From Anaeramoeba flamelloides (lineage: Eukaryota; Metamonada; Anaeramoebidae): DNA of 64,000 nucleotides. The translations under genes and the position numbers were made by a program. This document shows positions 36,961-48,376 of this stretch, piece by piece (position 1 is the stretch's first letter; every line of letters begins with the position of its first letter). Under the pieces are notes generated by a model, which was not told the origin of the DNA, ran no database searches, and was given only the letters and a program-made list of their open reading frames with translations. The stretch spans positions 2,480,001 to 2,544,000 of the forward strand of contig JANTQA010000047.1 of NCBI GenBank assembly GCA_027625915.1, given 5' to 3'.

Positions 36961-38506
36961 AACATAATGATTTTTTATTACGGAAATTTTAATGAAAATG
37001 AGGTTAAAAAGAAGGTTTTTTTGATCAATAAATCCTTTTATTCTAATATCTGAATAAAGAAAAATTTGTAATATTTTTCCTTTTTTTTAATTTACATTTC
37101 TTATTCTCCAGCTACCTAAAATACTTTACAAGATCTAGAAAAAAATTTTCTCACTGATTGTGTGAATTTTAAATTGGGTTCTTTTAAACCAAATATTAAA
37201 TATAAAATTAGTTGATGGTTTCTATTGGTTTAATCGTTCAAAAATTTGTGATAAAATTTCAACAAATTTACCAAAACAATTTGTGTTTCTGTCTGTTTCA
37301 ACTTTTTTCAAAGTATACCTTTTTTTTTTTTTTTTTTTTTTATTGTTTTATTATATAACATTGGTAAACTGTAAATATATTATTACTAACAACTTATGCT
37401 CTGATTAAATATTGAATGTACAAAAACACAAAACAGTTATATTTTTTAACTAAATTTTCAATTCTGGGTGTTTCCAAATTTTTGGAGAAGGGTTTATAAA
37501 TATTCCAAAATCCTTTCAGTTTGAATGAATTTGTTAATGATTTCGATTCAATTAAGGATTTTTTTCCACAATACTTTTTTGTAAATTGGCTGATTGTTGC
37601 ATAAATTTCTAGTTTCCTTTTTACTTACCTGTGTGAATATTCTACTTTTTCTTCTATTGACCTAATATAAGTTATATCTGGCTAAACCAATCTCTTCTTT
37701 TATATAAATCCCCCCCCTTCCCCCCCTAATTAATTCTATTTCATCCTTTTTTAAATCTTTAATGAGATTGTTTAATTATCAGTTCTTGTATTTTTTTTTT
37801 GAGGAAATTAATTTTCCTCAGAATATTCATATCTAGCGCGAGATCAGTTCTGCGTTTCTATTTATGAAAGTTAGTTTGGTTACTTATTTGAAATTTGAAT
37901 TAAGCTTTTAGTTTTTTATGCTAATAGAACTTGTAATTTCTTTGATAGTTATAGGGAATAGTTTAAAATTTTCTACTCTTTAATAATAATAGTAATAAAA
38001 TAGTTACTTTCAGGAAGAAATATGTTTTCCTATTTTGAAAATTTTTAATTTTGTGAAATTACTGAAAAATATATTTTGAGTCAGACAAGATATTGTAACT
38101 TATAAACAAAAACATAATTCAACCATTAATTTGTGAAAAGAAAAATAACCAAAATTATTCAGATATGAATCTTTCATTTTATCATTTTTTGAACAAATTT
38201 TTTTGAATTAAACTTTTGAGTTTTATTAAATTCTGTTTTGGATCTAGAAATGCGTTTACAGTGGATGAATGAAATTAATCCAAGAGTAAACGAAAAAATA
38301 GACCCGGAAAGGTATACCTTCGAAACAAATATTTTCTTTTAGAAGACCAAACACGAAAGATCACCATTCCAATTCAATTTGTTGTAATCAAAAATGAAAA
38401 AAAAAAATCCACCAAAGCCTAATTTTTCAAGATTTGTTTTCTTTCTCTTCTTAATTTGTTTGAATCCAAACAATTTATAACCTTCAATTTTTCACACTAT
38501 TGTGGT
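36961..38506. other. Intergenic AT-rich region
   Basis: No gene recognised. It contains a poly-T run near 37319 and a rare double C-tract at 37710-37726. Confidence 0.45.
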
Positions 38507-38979
38507 GATCAAAATAATGTATGCACAACGACTATAATACATGTTTCAAAATATAATCTGCGTTGTTTTCTTCTACTTGTTCTAAGACAACACCCAATTT
38601 ACTACCAAATAGTATCGCTAAATTCAAATCAATTTGGAAAGTAATCATCTGGATATTTTCAGTAAAATTTAAATTATTAATACAATTTGTTGAAAATTTT
38701 TAATAATATTCTTCATTTTTTTGATTTTTTTTGTTTTTTTTGATGATGAATATTTTCTCAAAAATTTAACTCTATTTTTTTGAGAGTATTTTACAATTTC
38801 ATTCTTCATTTTTAGAATTTCTTTTTTAATAATAGAACTTTGAGAACCCAATACCATATTTAATTAGGGTCCATTGTCAGTTTCTTTGATAGGTTGATGT
38901 ATACGTCTTCTATAACAAAAAAAAAATATGTTTATATTTTAAAACACGGATTAAATTTTTTAATACGTTTTATTTTGAC
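38507..38979 (+). mobile_element. Inverted-repeat element family A, copy 2
   Basis: A 473-bp element begins GATCAAAATAATGTATGCAC and ends in ACGTTTTATTTTGAC, co-linear with A1 at 32318. It is non-coding, and the short open frames in it are by chance. From 38980 to 40269 I see no gene or named repeat. Confidence 0.6.
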
Positions 38980-40269
38980 TACAAAAATATTTATTATTAT
39001 TTTATAAAACATTTTTTTACAAATTTGTTTTCTTAATTCTAATTTCAAATATTTTATCAAACAAGCAAAAATAAAATAAAGTAGACTGCTTCAAAAATTA
39101 AAGTAAAAAGATTGAATTGTTGAAATAAAAAAAACGACTCTAAAAAGTTTAACTTCAAATTAAGAGTAAAAATTGGTGAAAAAATATTTAATCAGATTCA
39201 GAATTATTTTTTGTTCTCAATTTTTACCGAAAATCAATAATTATAAAATCAAAGGAATTTGTCCAATAAATCTTTATTTATTAATAAGGGTAAATTAGTA
39301 TCCTATTTTCTGAACCCAATCAAGAATTAGATGAATTTAATGAGAAATAGGATTTTTAATTTCATTTTGGAAATTCTTTTGAAATAAAAAGTAATTTGCA
39401 GAACAAAAATTTTACAAACAAAAGTATTTCCATGAAGAATTAAAAACAAATCCAAATTAAGAACAAGTAATTGTATCAAATTTTCCAGATAAGATCAAGA
39501 AATTAATGAGTGTATATATTTTTTTTTTCGATCAATCTTTTCATTTTTTTAAATTACATTTTTTGGTGGGTATGAAAATATATTATACTAGGAGATATTC
39601 ACTTTCCATATTTCTTAAAATATCGATAATTTGGGAATAAGAAATGATTTGAATTATTAAGTTTAGATTTAATGGTGGCACTCAAAATTTGAAAAATGTA
39701 CTTACTCCCTTAAGTCAAATCCTCCTATATTTGATCTTTTTTAATTTTGTTGATATTTCTGTTTTTGTCTAATTTATCATTTGTTCATATTTGGTGAATA
39801 TTGAAGTAACATTTACTTTAAATTCTTTGTCTATTTTTTTTTGTTCTAACTCCACTTTCGTGTTTAAGATTTGACCGTTGGAATTCTTTGATATCTGTAT
39901 GAGAGGAGATTCTATCAAAATACATTAAAAATTAAGTAATCATTTTTGCACATGGGTATCTTTAAATTCCATTATTGATAAAAGAGTCTCGATGATCAGC
40001 AGTTGCTTGAACAACATTCATTTAATTGTTTTCTAAAATCTATGATTTGGGGTCTTAACTGGTCTCTGAATTACAAATGGGAAAAAGTTTAACTTGATTT
40101 TCAATTTCCTTTTTCAAATAGAGTTTTTAATTTACAATTTCCTCTTGAACTCTCTCTGTATAAAAGAAAAATATTGAAAAAGAAACCAAAATATTTTCCT
40201 ATTTAATATTCAAAGACCAGTAATAAATATTTGGTTAATTTTTCTTGTATTTTTAAAAGAAGATTAAAT

Positions 40270-40580
40270 TGAATATTATTTTGAATGTTACTTGTTCATA
40301 AAAACTCTCAGAAATTAAGAAATGTAGGATTTTCCGAAAATAAAAAAGATTTAGCAAATTTTTCTTTTTATTTTGCGATCCAACAATCCAAATAAAAAAT
40401 GGATGAGAATCTTAACAAATAAAAATTAATTAGGAAAAAAGAATTCCTTTGAAAAATAAAAAGACAATTCATTTCTCTAAAAATTGATAAGTTCGTTTAT
40501 CAAATTGAATTGTACCCTTGTTTAAAATATTTACTCTATTAACTTTGGTAAAAAACAATAAATAAGAGTTCAAAGAACTT
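40270..40580 (+). repeat. Dispersed repeat R1, copy e (3' part)
   Basis: Matches the 3' part of R1b: TTGTTCATAAAAACTCTCAG, TTTAGCAAATTTTTCTTTTT and TTTACTCTATTAACTTTGG occur in the same order and on the same strand. It lies upstream of the B-box gene. Confidence 0.55.
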
Positions 40581-40760
40581 CCCAGAAAAAAGAAAAAAAG
40601 AGTAAATTTTTAATAAGAGTGAGGAATAAAAAAATCTTTACAAGAATCAGATTTAGTTTGCCTTTGTAAAAAATTAGTTCAAAAATACAATTTCATTTTT
40701 TTTTTTTTTTCCTTGCTTATTAATTAACTTTTTTTATTCTTTCAAAAACCACACCCATTC

Positions 40761-43700
40761 ATGAACAACTCAAAGAACTTGAAAGCAAAAAAAAAAGAAA
40801 AGAAAGATCCAAAACAATTAAAGGACATCCAAATACCTGTTAATATACCGATCCCTAAATGCGAAGTATGTAAAAAAAAAAGTGCTGCCTTTTATTGTGA
40901 ACTTGATAAAATCCATTATTGTAAAAAATGTGAAACAAAAGTACACCCAATTCCTTTAATGAAGGAAAAGCATGCAAAATTTATTTTCAAAGAGCCATAC
41001 ATTGGTAATTAATTTTTTTTTTTTCTTATTTCTCATTTTCCTTTCGTAAAAGAAACCTTTGTTTTTAAATGAACAAGATATTTTCTTGTTGTTTTGAATC
41101 TAATTTGGTTTGGTTGAAGTCAGCCATGTTTTTGTTGTTTTAACTCCGTTGTACAAGTCTTCAGTTCGATCGTAATACTATTAATAAACTTTGTATTGAT
41201 CTTTTTTTAGGTTATTCTTTTAATCACTCAACTCTACAAAAAAAAAAATAAGAATATAAAATTGGGTATGATCTAAATTTTAAAAAAAAGAATGTGTGTA
41301 AAAGAAAGTTCCTGAGAAAGAACCAATATTTTTAACAACGGGAATGAATAAACAAAGGTTTTTTACAAAATTTATTGGAATAATTCTTCTCCCAAAATCT
41401 GCATTTTGTACTTCTTTATTCCAATTAAGAAAATATTGTTCAATAATCCCAACATAATTTGTTTAACTTTAAAAATGTGTACAAAAAGATTTTCTATTGA
41501 ATAAGGCTTGTGAAATAGTTTTGGATCAAAATTCGAAAAATAAATTATTATGCAACAAAATTGTTTGTAAAAAGGTTAATTCATATTTTTGAATAACACC
41601 CAAACCTTACATGAGATATTTTTTTTGTATTTTGTACTTTGAAAGGAAAAAATACAATAAAATTTTATTTCATATTTAATTCAAGTTTTAGCTTTAGAAT
41701 TCCAAACTAATGGAATCAAATAAAAAATATATTTTGTGAATTCTATTAAAATTAGTTTCGAAAAATAAAAAATCGGAAAAACTAAATTGAAAATTTTTTC
41801 TTTACAGGCGAAGTCTAAGAAACCAAAAAATTCAAAAATAAAAAGAGTAAATTCTTAACCACAGATAGAATTCAAATAAAAGAGTTTTTAATTGAATTGA
41901 AAAAAGAAATTTATAAATATACATATAATGAATTATTGAATTCCAAGAATTGGATATGTTGTTAGGATTTTTTTAATTTTAGAAAAGAGTAAAATCATTG
42001 ATTTAACACAATTCTTTTGAATTTTCGAAAATTGCCGTTAGCTTTTTATTCATTTTAAAATAATTCAAAAATCTAAAAATTTTCTTTTAATTTCTTAAAT
42101 TAAAAAAAAGCGCCGTTAGGTTTTCTTGAGTTTTCTGTTTATTTGTGAAAATCAATAGATTTTTGTTTGGTTTTTTTGAGGTTTTCTATTTTATTTGTGA
42201 AGTGTTCTAGGTTTTTTTTACTTTTTGAAATAAACAGAAAATTTTAATAAATTTTCGGTTTATTTCAAAAAACTCAAAAAAACCTAAAGAAAATCAATAG
42301 ATTTTCGAAATAAAATAGAAAACCTCAAAAAAACCTATAAAACTTCACAAATAAAATAGAAAACCTCAAGAAAACCTAGGCACTTGAAGACACTCCACAA
42401 AAATATTTCACAATAATAAAACATCAAAACTGTTTATTTAAAACCCAAAGATATTTAAGTTATCCATCAAGTTCAACAATCTTAAAATTCAGGACATTTA
42501 CTAATTGCCTTAATAGATACTACAACATAATAAATAAAAACTCAAATCAATTTTGTTACACTATGTTTAAAACATGAACAGAAAGAAATAATAGAAAATA
42601 TTAATCACTTTTTATTGATATGTCCTTCTTATGAAAAAAATAGATTAATTTTTCTCAATAAATTAAAGGAAATAAATCTTAATGAATTAATTTTAAACCA
42701 AAATAGTTTGAAATTATTTTAATTAATTAATAATCGTGAAATCTTGGATTTTACGCTTAAATTTCTGAAAGGGAAATTTAAGTCTAAGGGAAACCAGAGT
42801 GTAATTTACACTTCTTTAAAATAATAGAAAAAAATAAAAGAGTTTTTGTTTGATCTGGTTTGTATTGCTCAAAATTTCTTGAGATTCAATTTTTTGTACT
42901 TTTATAGAATGATCAAACAATTAATGAGATGATTGTTGATTACCAAAAAAGAAAATTCCTTCAATTTTATTATGAATGTTAACATTCCAAATATCAGAAA
43001 TTCATTTACTAAAAAAAAAAAAACATCAGACACGATAAATGTGGAATACAATTTTCAAAAAGTCTTGTGATAAATAAGCTTAATTTCAAAAATAGGGGCA
43101 GATTTTTCATCAGAAAAAAATTAGTTTAATTGTTTTTTTTTTTTGAATAATAAGGTATTTTACTAAATTTTTTACAGAAAATATCCAATATAGATTAATA
43201 AATAAAAATGTTGTATAATCATTGCATTTTTTGATAGACAAATGAAAAAAGAAAAAAATAATAAAAAAAAGTTTGACCCTAATTTTGAAATTTGGCTTAC
43301 ATCAGTTTTAAAAAAGTCTTGACATTTTTAAAACGGCTGTAATGATTCAAATGATCTTTAACTACAAAAATTTAAATCTCTTAAAAAATAAAAAAATGGA
43401 TCTTTAATTTGTTTTTATATTTTCACTTGCATTCAATCTGCACTTTTATGAAAGAAGTCGTTTTCTTTACGTATTAAATAGATTGAATTCAATTTAGTTC
43501 AGTTTGTGTTTGTTTAATAACTCTCAATTTTTGCCAAGTAGTGATTTGGTTAGATTTATCACAGAAAATCTATCATTTGGGAAATGAAATAAAAATAAAA
43601 AAAAATCTATTCTTTATTAATTTTAAGCAAATTCAGTTTCTTGTTTCAAATGATCATTTGGAAATGAATTTTTAAGGCATTGATTGTTTTAAAACAAATT

Positions 43701-45709
43701 ATTTTTTTTTTTTTTTTTATTTTTCTTGTCATTTTTAGATAAATTTAAACTTGAAAAAAAAACACTAAATAATAAAAAATAAACAATAAACAATAAACAA
43801 TATATAAAAAACAATAAAAAATAAACAACAAACAACAAACATAAAAAATACACACAAACCACATCAACAAATTCAAAAAGGATTCTTAAAAAAAGAACAA
43901 AATCGCGAAAAAATTGTTAAAGAATTAAAAACGCTTCACGAAAACCAACCAACAAATGAAGAGGTATTAATAATGTTAATCAAACAATTACTGCTCTTAA
44001 GCAAATTTAATGAAGTAAGTGTGTTTCTCAAAGCATTAGAAAAGCTTTCTAACGAAACCACAAGCGATGTTGAAGAGCTAAAGGGAGACTTTTACCTGAA
44101 AATAAATAAAACAAAAAAGTCACTTCTACATTATGAAAAAGCAATTAAATTAAATAAGGGATCAAGTGTGTTGCACAACAAAAAGGGCGATTGCCTCCTA
44201 TTATTGTCTCGTGACGAAGAAGCAGAGAAGTGTTACCAACAATCGATCAAAATTGATCCAAAAAACGCACAGGGGTATACAAACCTAGGGTATGCTTATG
44301 ATAAGAAGGGGAAGCACTTAAATGCCCTGGAGCAGTATCAGAAGGCATTGAGTCTTGAGAAAAACTACGATTCGCTCTTTAATGTGGCATCGATGTTAAA
44401 AACCTTAGGGAGGGATCACCAGGCACTAAAATATCTCGATCAGGCAATTGAAAAGGACAAGACGCGCGCTGAAGCGATCACATCAAGAGGCGAGATCCTA
44501 CGAGGTCTGGGCAAATTAAAGCAGGCGATCAATTGCTTTGAAACGGCCATTGATTTGAACCCCAATTACTGTGAGGCCTATTACCACTTGGGGCTAACCG
44601 AAATTGAAATCAACAAATCAGACGAATTATCCGAGATTGAAAGGCAATGCCGATATGAAATTGTCTTGAATTTACGAGAAATGAGAAAGCAATTCGGCGT
44701 CAAGTCTGCATTGACAAATGTTGAAAACAAAGACAATTTCATCGTTGATCAGGGCCAATGGATTAAGGATTTACAAAAGCAAGCAAAGGAGCAAATATCG
44801 AAAAGGATACAGGAATGCTATAAATTCGAAAAAAGAAACCTCAAAACCCAGTTCAGGAAAATGAAAAAAACACAACAAGAAAAATTTAAACAAATGAGAG
44901 GCGAGGAGCTCTCTCAATTAGATCAATCGATAATGAAGGAATTAGAAAACGAAAGAAAGCAACAGGAAACACAATTATTAAAGAAAATTACAAAGGAAAT
45001 TGAAGACGAAACCCAAAGGGAGATTGAAACACTCAATAAAATATTTGAAAAGCAATCGGAATCAATTCTGAAGCATACCCTCAAGAATACCAAAGAGAAA
45101 AGAATCGAAAAATTAAATAATAAATTAAAAATGTTATCAGACTATTTAGAGAGTAACCAGCTGCGCACAGAATTAGAGCTGCAGTTTCAAAAAAGCAAAA
45201 ATCAGCTAGTATTTGAAAGTCAAAATGAATTAATCATGAAAAGACAAGAAATAATTGAAAGGAAAAATTCTGAATTCCAAAAGCAATATGATCAAGAGAT
45301 GGAGAGCAAAATTCAAAAGTTTGTAGAGAAAGCCGAATTAAAAAAGAAAAATTTTTTGCAACTTGTTGAAAAGAAAATTGCAATCGAAATAGAAAAAACT
45401 AATATTCAAAATAAGCTTGAATTGTCTTCAATTAAAGAGATTTCGGATCCCCAGAAAATCACCACTCAATTAATTGAAATGAAAAAAAGCATGTTCATAA
45501 ATTCACAAAACAAATTTGTTAATGATTATAAAGCAAAAAAAATGAATGAATACAATAAAAAGGTAAAGGAATTTGAAACAGAAAAAAATATCGAAATCGA
45601 GAATTTGAAAAGGGAAATTGAAAAAAGAGAAGGGGAAATCAATAAAAATCAAGGCACGAAAAAAGGAAACATTGAAAGGAAAAAAAAGAGTAAAAAAAAG
45701 AGAAAATAA
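40761..45709 (+). CDS. B-box zinc finger / TPR / coiled-coil protein, two exons
   Basis: Proposed exons are 40761-41004 and 43881-45709, giving 690 residues. The donor ATTG|GTAATT (phase 1) and the acceptor AAAAAG|GATTC join as Gly82, and the second exon is open upstream of its first ATG (43973) exactly back to this acceptor. The B-box has C34, C37, C46, D49, C54, C57, H62 and H71 as visible zinc ligands. Residues about 150-325 hold about five to six tetratricopeptide repeats (for example AQGYTNLGYAYDKKGKHLNA), a protein-binding solenoid. Residues about 360-690 are a long Glu/Lys/Gln coiled coil ending in a Lys-rich tail. The order zinc finger, helical scaffold, coil suggests an adaptor in the manner of TRIM relatives, but there is no RING and no ligase evidence. 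The 2876-bp intron holds a LINE remnant and array HA2. If the join is wrong, these are two genes. Confidence 0.8.
41820..42830 (+). mobile_element. LINE remnant (C-terminal part), interrupted by HA2
   Basis: The 41820-41957 part matches 62620-62765 of the other LINE (AAATTTATAAATATACATAT, GAATTGGATATGTTGTTAGG). After the hairpin array, 42540-42722 reads with a C-x2-H...H-x4-C pattern: CLKH, then ENINHFLLICPSYEKNR. This is the zinc-knuckle that ends many LINE reverse transcriptases. A stop follows at about 42720, then a 3' tail with TTTTACGCTTAAATTTC and TAATTTACACTTC and an A-rich end. Upstream RT domains are missing (5' truncated). It sits in the intron of the B-box/TPR gene, in the same orientation. 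Confidence 0.75.
41958..42396. repeat. Hairpin-module array HA2, inside the LINE remnant
   Basis: Successive A/T-rich hairpins, for example GTTAGGTTTTCTTGAGTTTT...CTCAAGAAAACCTAGG and TACTTTTTGAAATAAACAGA...TTTATTTCAAAAAACTC. The right end, CCTAGGCACTTGAAGACAC, is the inverse of the unit that starts HA1. LINE coding sequence resumes beyond the array (42540), so the array is an insertion into the LINE or was carried by it. Confidence 0.7.
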
Positions 45710-46129
45710 ACATTTTTTCGTAGATCGTTTTATTAGATTTCGTATTTTTTTAAATAAATTTGTTCATTTTTTACTATTTTTCATAAATTTTATTTTTTAT
45801 CAAAATAAAGCGTTAAATTTGCTGATTTAGAAAATAAATATTCCGCTTCTTCCCAAATTCGTATTTTTAAAAAATTCAATTTTTTTTTTGAAATTTCTGA
45901 GTTTGGGAAGAATGGTCCTTAAATTTAAAACAATACAACTCTGGGTTTTCTAATTTTTGTAATCAGGCTTTTTAAACTTCAGTTTACTGGTGAAAAATTT
46001 TATATTAATTTTTTTTATTCATTTGGACAGAATTTCAAGTTAGTAATTGTGAAAATTTTAACAATTGCCTTTTAACATTAAGAAATTTATTAATATTATT
46101 TTATTATTGTTTTCTGGAGGAGTTTTTAA
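45710..46129. other. Short intergenic stretch after the TPR gene
   Basis: No gene seen. It is AT-rich 3' flank. An open frame overlapping the end of the TPR gene is a frame shadow. Confidence 0.5.
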
Positions 46130-47030
46130 TTTCTCGTGTTTGTCTTTAAGTTTTTTTTAATTTGAGAAATAAACAAAAAATTTTTGAAATTTTCATTTTA
46201 TATCTCAAATTAAAAAAAAACAAGTCACTCTATGTTAGAATTTTCAGACTTCAATAGAATGGAGAAAAATCTGAGATTTTACTCTGTTCTTTTAAATTCT
46301 GGAAAAGTTAGGCACTCTATGGCACTTCACATTAGTTTTTTTTTATTTTTTCTTTTGAATGTGAAGTGTTCTCGGTTTTTTTTGATGTTTTCTATTTTAT
46401 TTGTGAAGTGTTCTCGGTTTTTTTTACTTTTTGAAATAAACAGAAAATTTTAATAAATTTTCAATTTATTTCGAAAACAAAAAAAAACCTAACGAAAATC
46501 AATTGATTTTTGAAAAAAAAACATAAAGTAAAAAAAAATCACATTTAGGTTTTCATGGAAATTTAGAGAATTCATTAAAATTTTTGATTTTATTCTATTC
46601 TTTTGAACCCTGGAAAGGTGCTGTTTTTTTTTTTTTAATTCAAAAGAATTGAGTAAAATCATGTTTTTTTTAATTCCTTTGAATATATCGAAAAGTGTTG
46701 TAGATTTTTATTGAATTTTTGAAATTAAAAGAAAATTCAATGATTTCTTTAAATTCTTTAAAATTTAAAAAAAAACAATAAGGTTTATATTTTTCGAGAG
46801 AATTGAGGAAAATCAAGAAATTTTCTTTTTATTTTTTAAATTAAAAAAATAACAATGTTAAATATTCTTGATTTTTCTGTTTATTTGCAAATTTAATTAA
46901 TTTTACAGATAAAACAGAAAAACACAAGATAATATCAATTAACTTTTTGAGGGTTAAAAGAGAATAGTAAAATCAAAGATTTTACCCAATTCTCTATTCC
47001 TTTGAGTTATTAAAAAACTAATAATTGAAG
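46130..47030. repeat. Hairpin-module array HA3
   Basis: A longer, more degenerate relative of HA1/HA2. There is a stem TTTTTTTTAATTTGAGAAAT / ATATCTCAAATTAAAAAAAA (46153-46220), CACTTCACATT / AATGTGAAGTG (46324-46370), and units ending GTGAAGTGTTCTCGG twice, where HA1 and HA2 have CTAGG. A hairpin with AAATAAACAGAAAATTTTAA and a module closing in CCTAACG follow. Further weaker palindromes continue to about 47030. It is between convergent genes and has no coding capacity. Confidence 0.6.
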
Positions 47031-47342
47031 TTACTTTTCGTCACCCCATGGGATTTCTATAATTCCTAAATTTCCATTTAGAGATTTAACTATAATAATA
47101 CTTTCAAAATATTATATGTTTTTTTTTGATTTTTTTTTGATAGATTTACAATTTTTGAAATTCTTAATAATTATTTTAAAACTTAAATTTCGGAATTAAT
47201 TTTTTTATGTGAGGTAATTATTTGAAATTTTATCACATTTTGCTTGATAATCTGAAAATAATTATACAAGAAAAATTATGAATATCTAATCACATGTTGC
47301 TTCTGGTACTATTAAAGATAAATTACTGGAAAATAACAAAAA

Positions 47343-47528
47343 ATGAATTCAAACTCATTCAATGAGAAAATCAAAAAAATTCTAATAATTTATGTTTTAA
47401 ATTGTTTTAACAAAAACAATATAGTAGTATCGTCTAATTATAATTTCAACACGTTTGAAACATTGAAACTTCCAATTCATCCAATTTTTACATGTAATAA
47501 ATCTAGAAACTACCTGAATAGTTTTTAA
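47343..47528 (+). mobile_element. Possible LINE endonuclease fragment
   Basis: A 61-codon open frame contains FETLKLPIHPIFTCNKSRNY, reminiscent of the HPTFT...SR-x-Y-I-D block near the end of apurinic-type LINE endonucleases. The final Asp is not visible (frame reads YLNSF). It is only a resemblance, and no other endonuclease motif was found nearby. Confidence 0.25.
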
Positions 47529-48376
47529 TTACCCAGGTTTAAATAAAATTTTGGAAACTCCTGATAGAAAATTAATAAAATCTAACTAATTTCACAAGAA
47601 TCTAATTTTTTTAAAAGTTAGTTAATGAAGAGAGATTGAATAATTTACAAAATTTATGAAATGATAAGACGAATAAAAACAATATAAAAAATAACAATTC
47701 ACATAAATTAGGAGATAAAGTGGAATTAGATAATTTGTTATTGTTTTATTATTATGATGCTAAGTTTGCAATCATAAATAAAAAAGTTATTTTTAATTAT
47801 TTGAGTTTATTTTGACCAATATTCATTAAAAACTATTTTTAACTATCAAATTAAGAAATTTTTTTAACAAAATACAATAATTTTGTAAAACTCAAATTCC
47901 ATTAATTGTAAAAAACAATTTTTAATCAAGCTAAACAATTAATGTATTTGAACAACTCTATAAGAATCCCCCAAAAAAAAAAAAAAAAAAAAAAAAAAGA
48001 ACAAGATAACCATTTGATAAAAATTTTGTACTATCCACAAATATTTTAGATTATTTTCTAATTAACAATTGTTTTTTACTTTACAGAATCCAAAATGATA
48101 ATAAGAAAACTTGTTTAAAAAATAAAAATTCAAAATTTAGAGTTGTTTTATTATCCAATTTAAATTCAAATCCCAACAAGTATTATTTTAATTATTTTAA
48201 TTATAAATAATCAAAGAAACTTTTTAAATATAAATAACTATGGAATTTAAAAATAATTTGAATATGGATAAAAAAATTCATAATGATAATAAAAAATAAT
48301 TATAAGAAGAAGAAGTATTGTTTAAAAAGGAGAATGAAAATAAAGAAAAATCAAAAATTTCGAAAAAATTAGAATA
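47529..48376. other. Intergenic AT-rich region
   Basis: No gene recognised. It contains a poly-A run of about 27 near 47972. It lies 3' to the kinase gene on the opposite strand. Confidence 0.45.
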
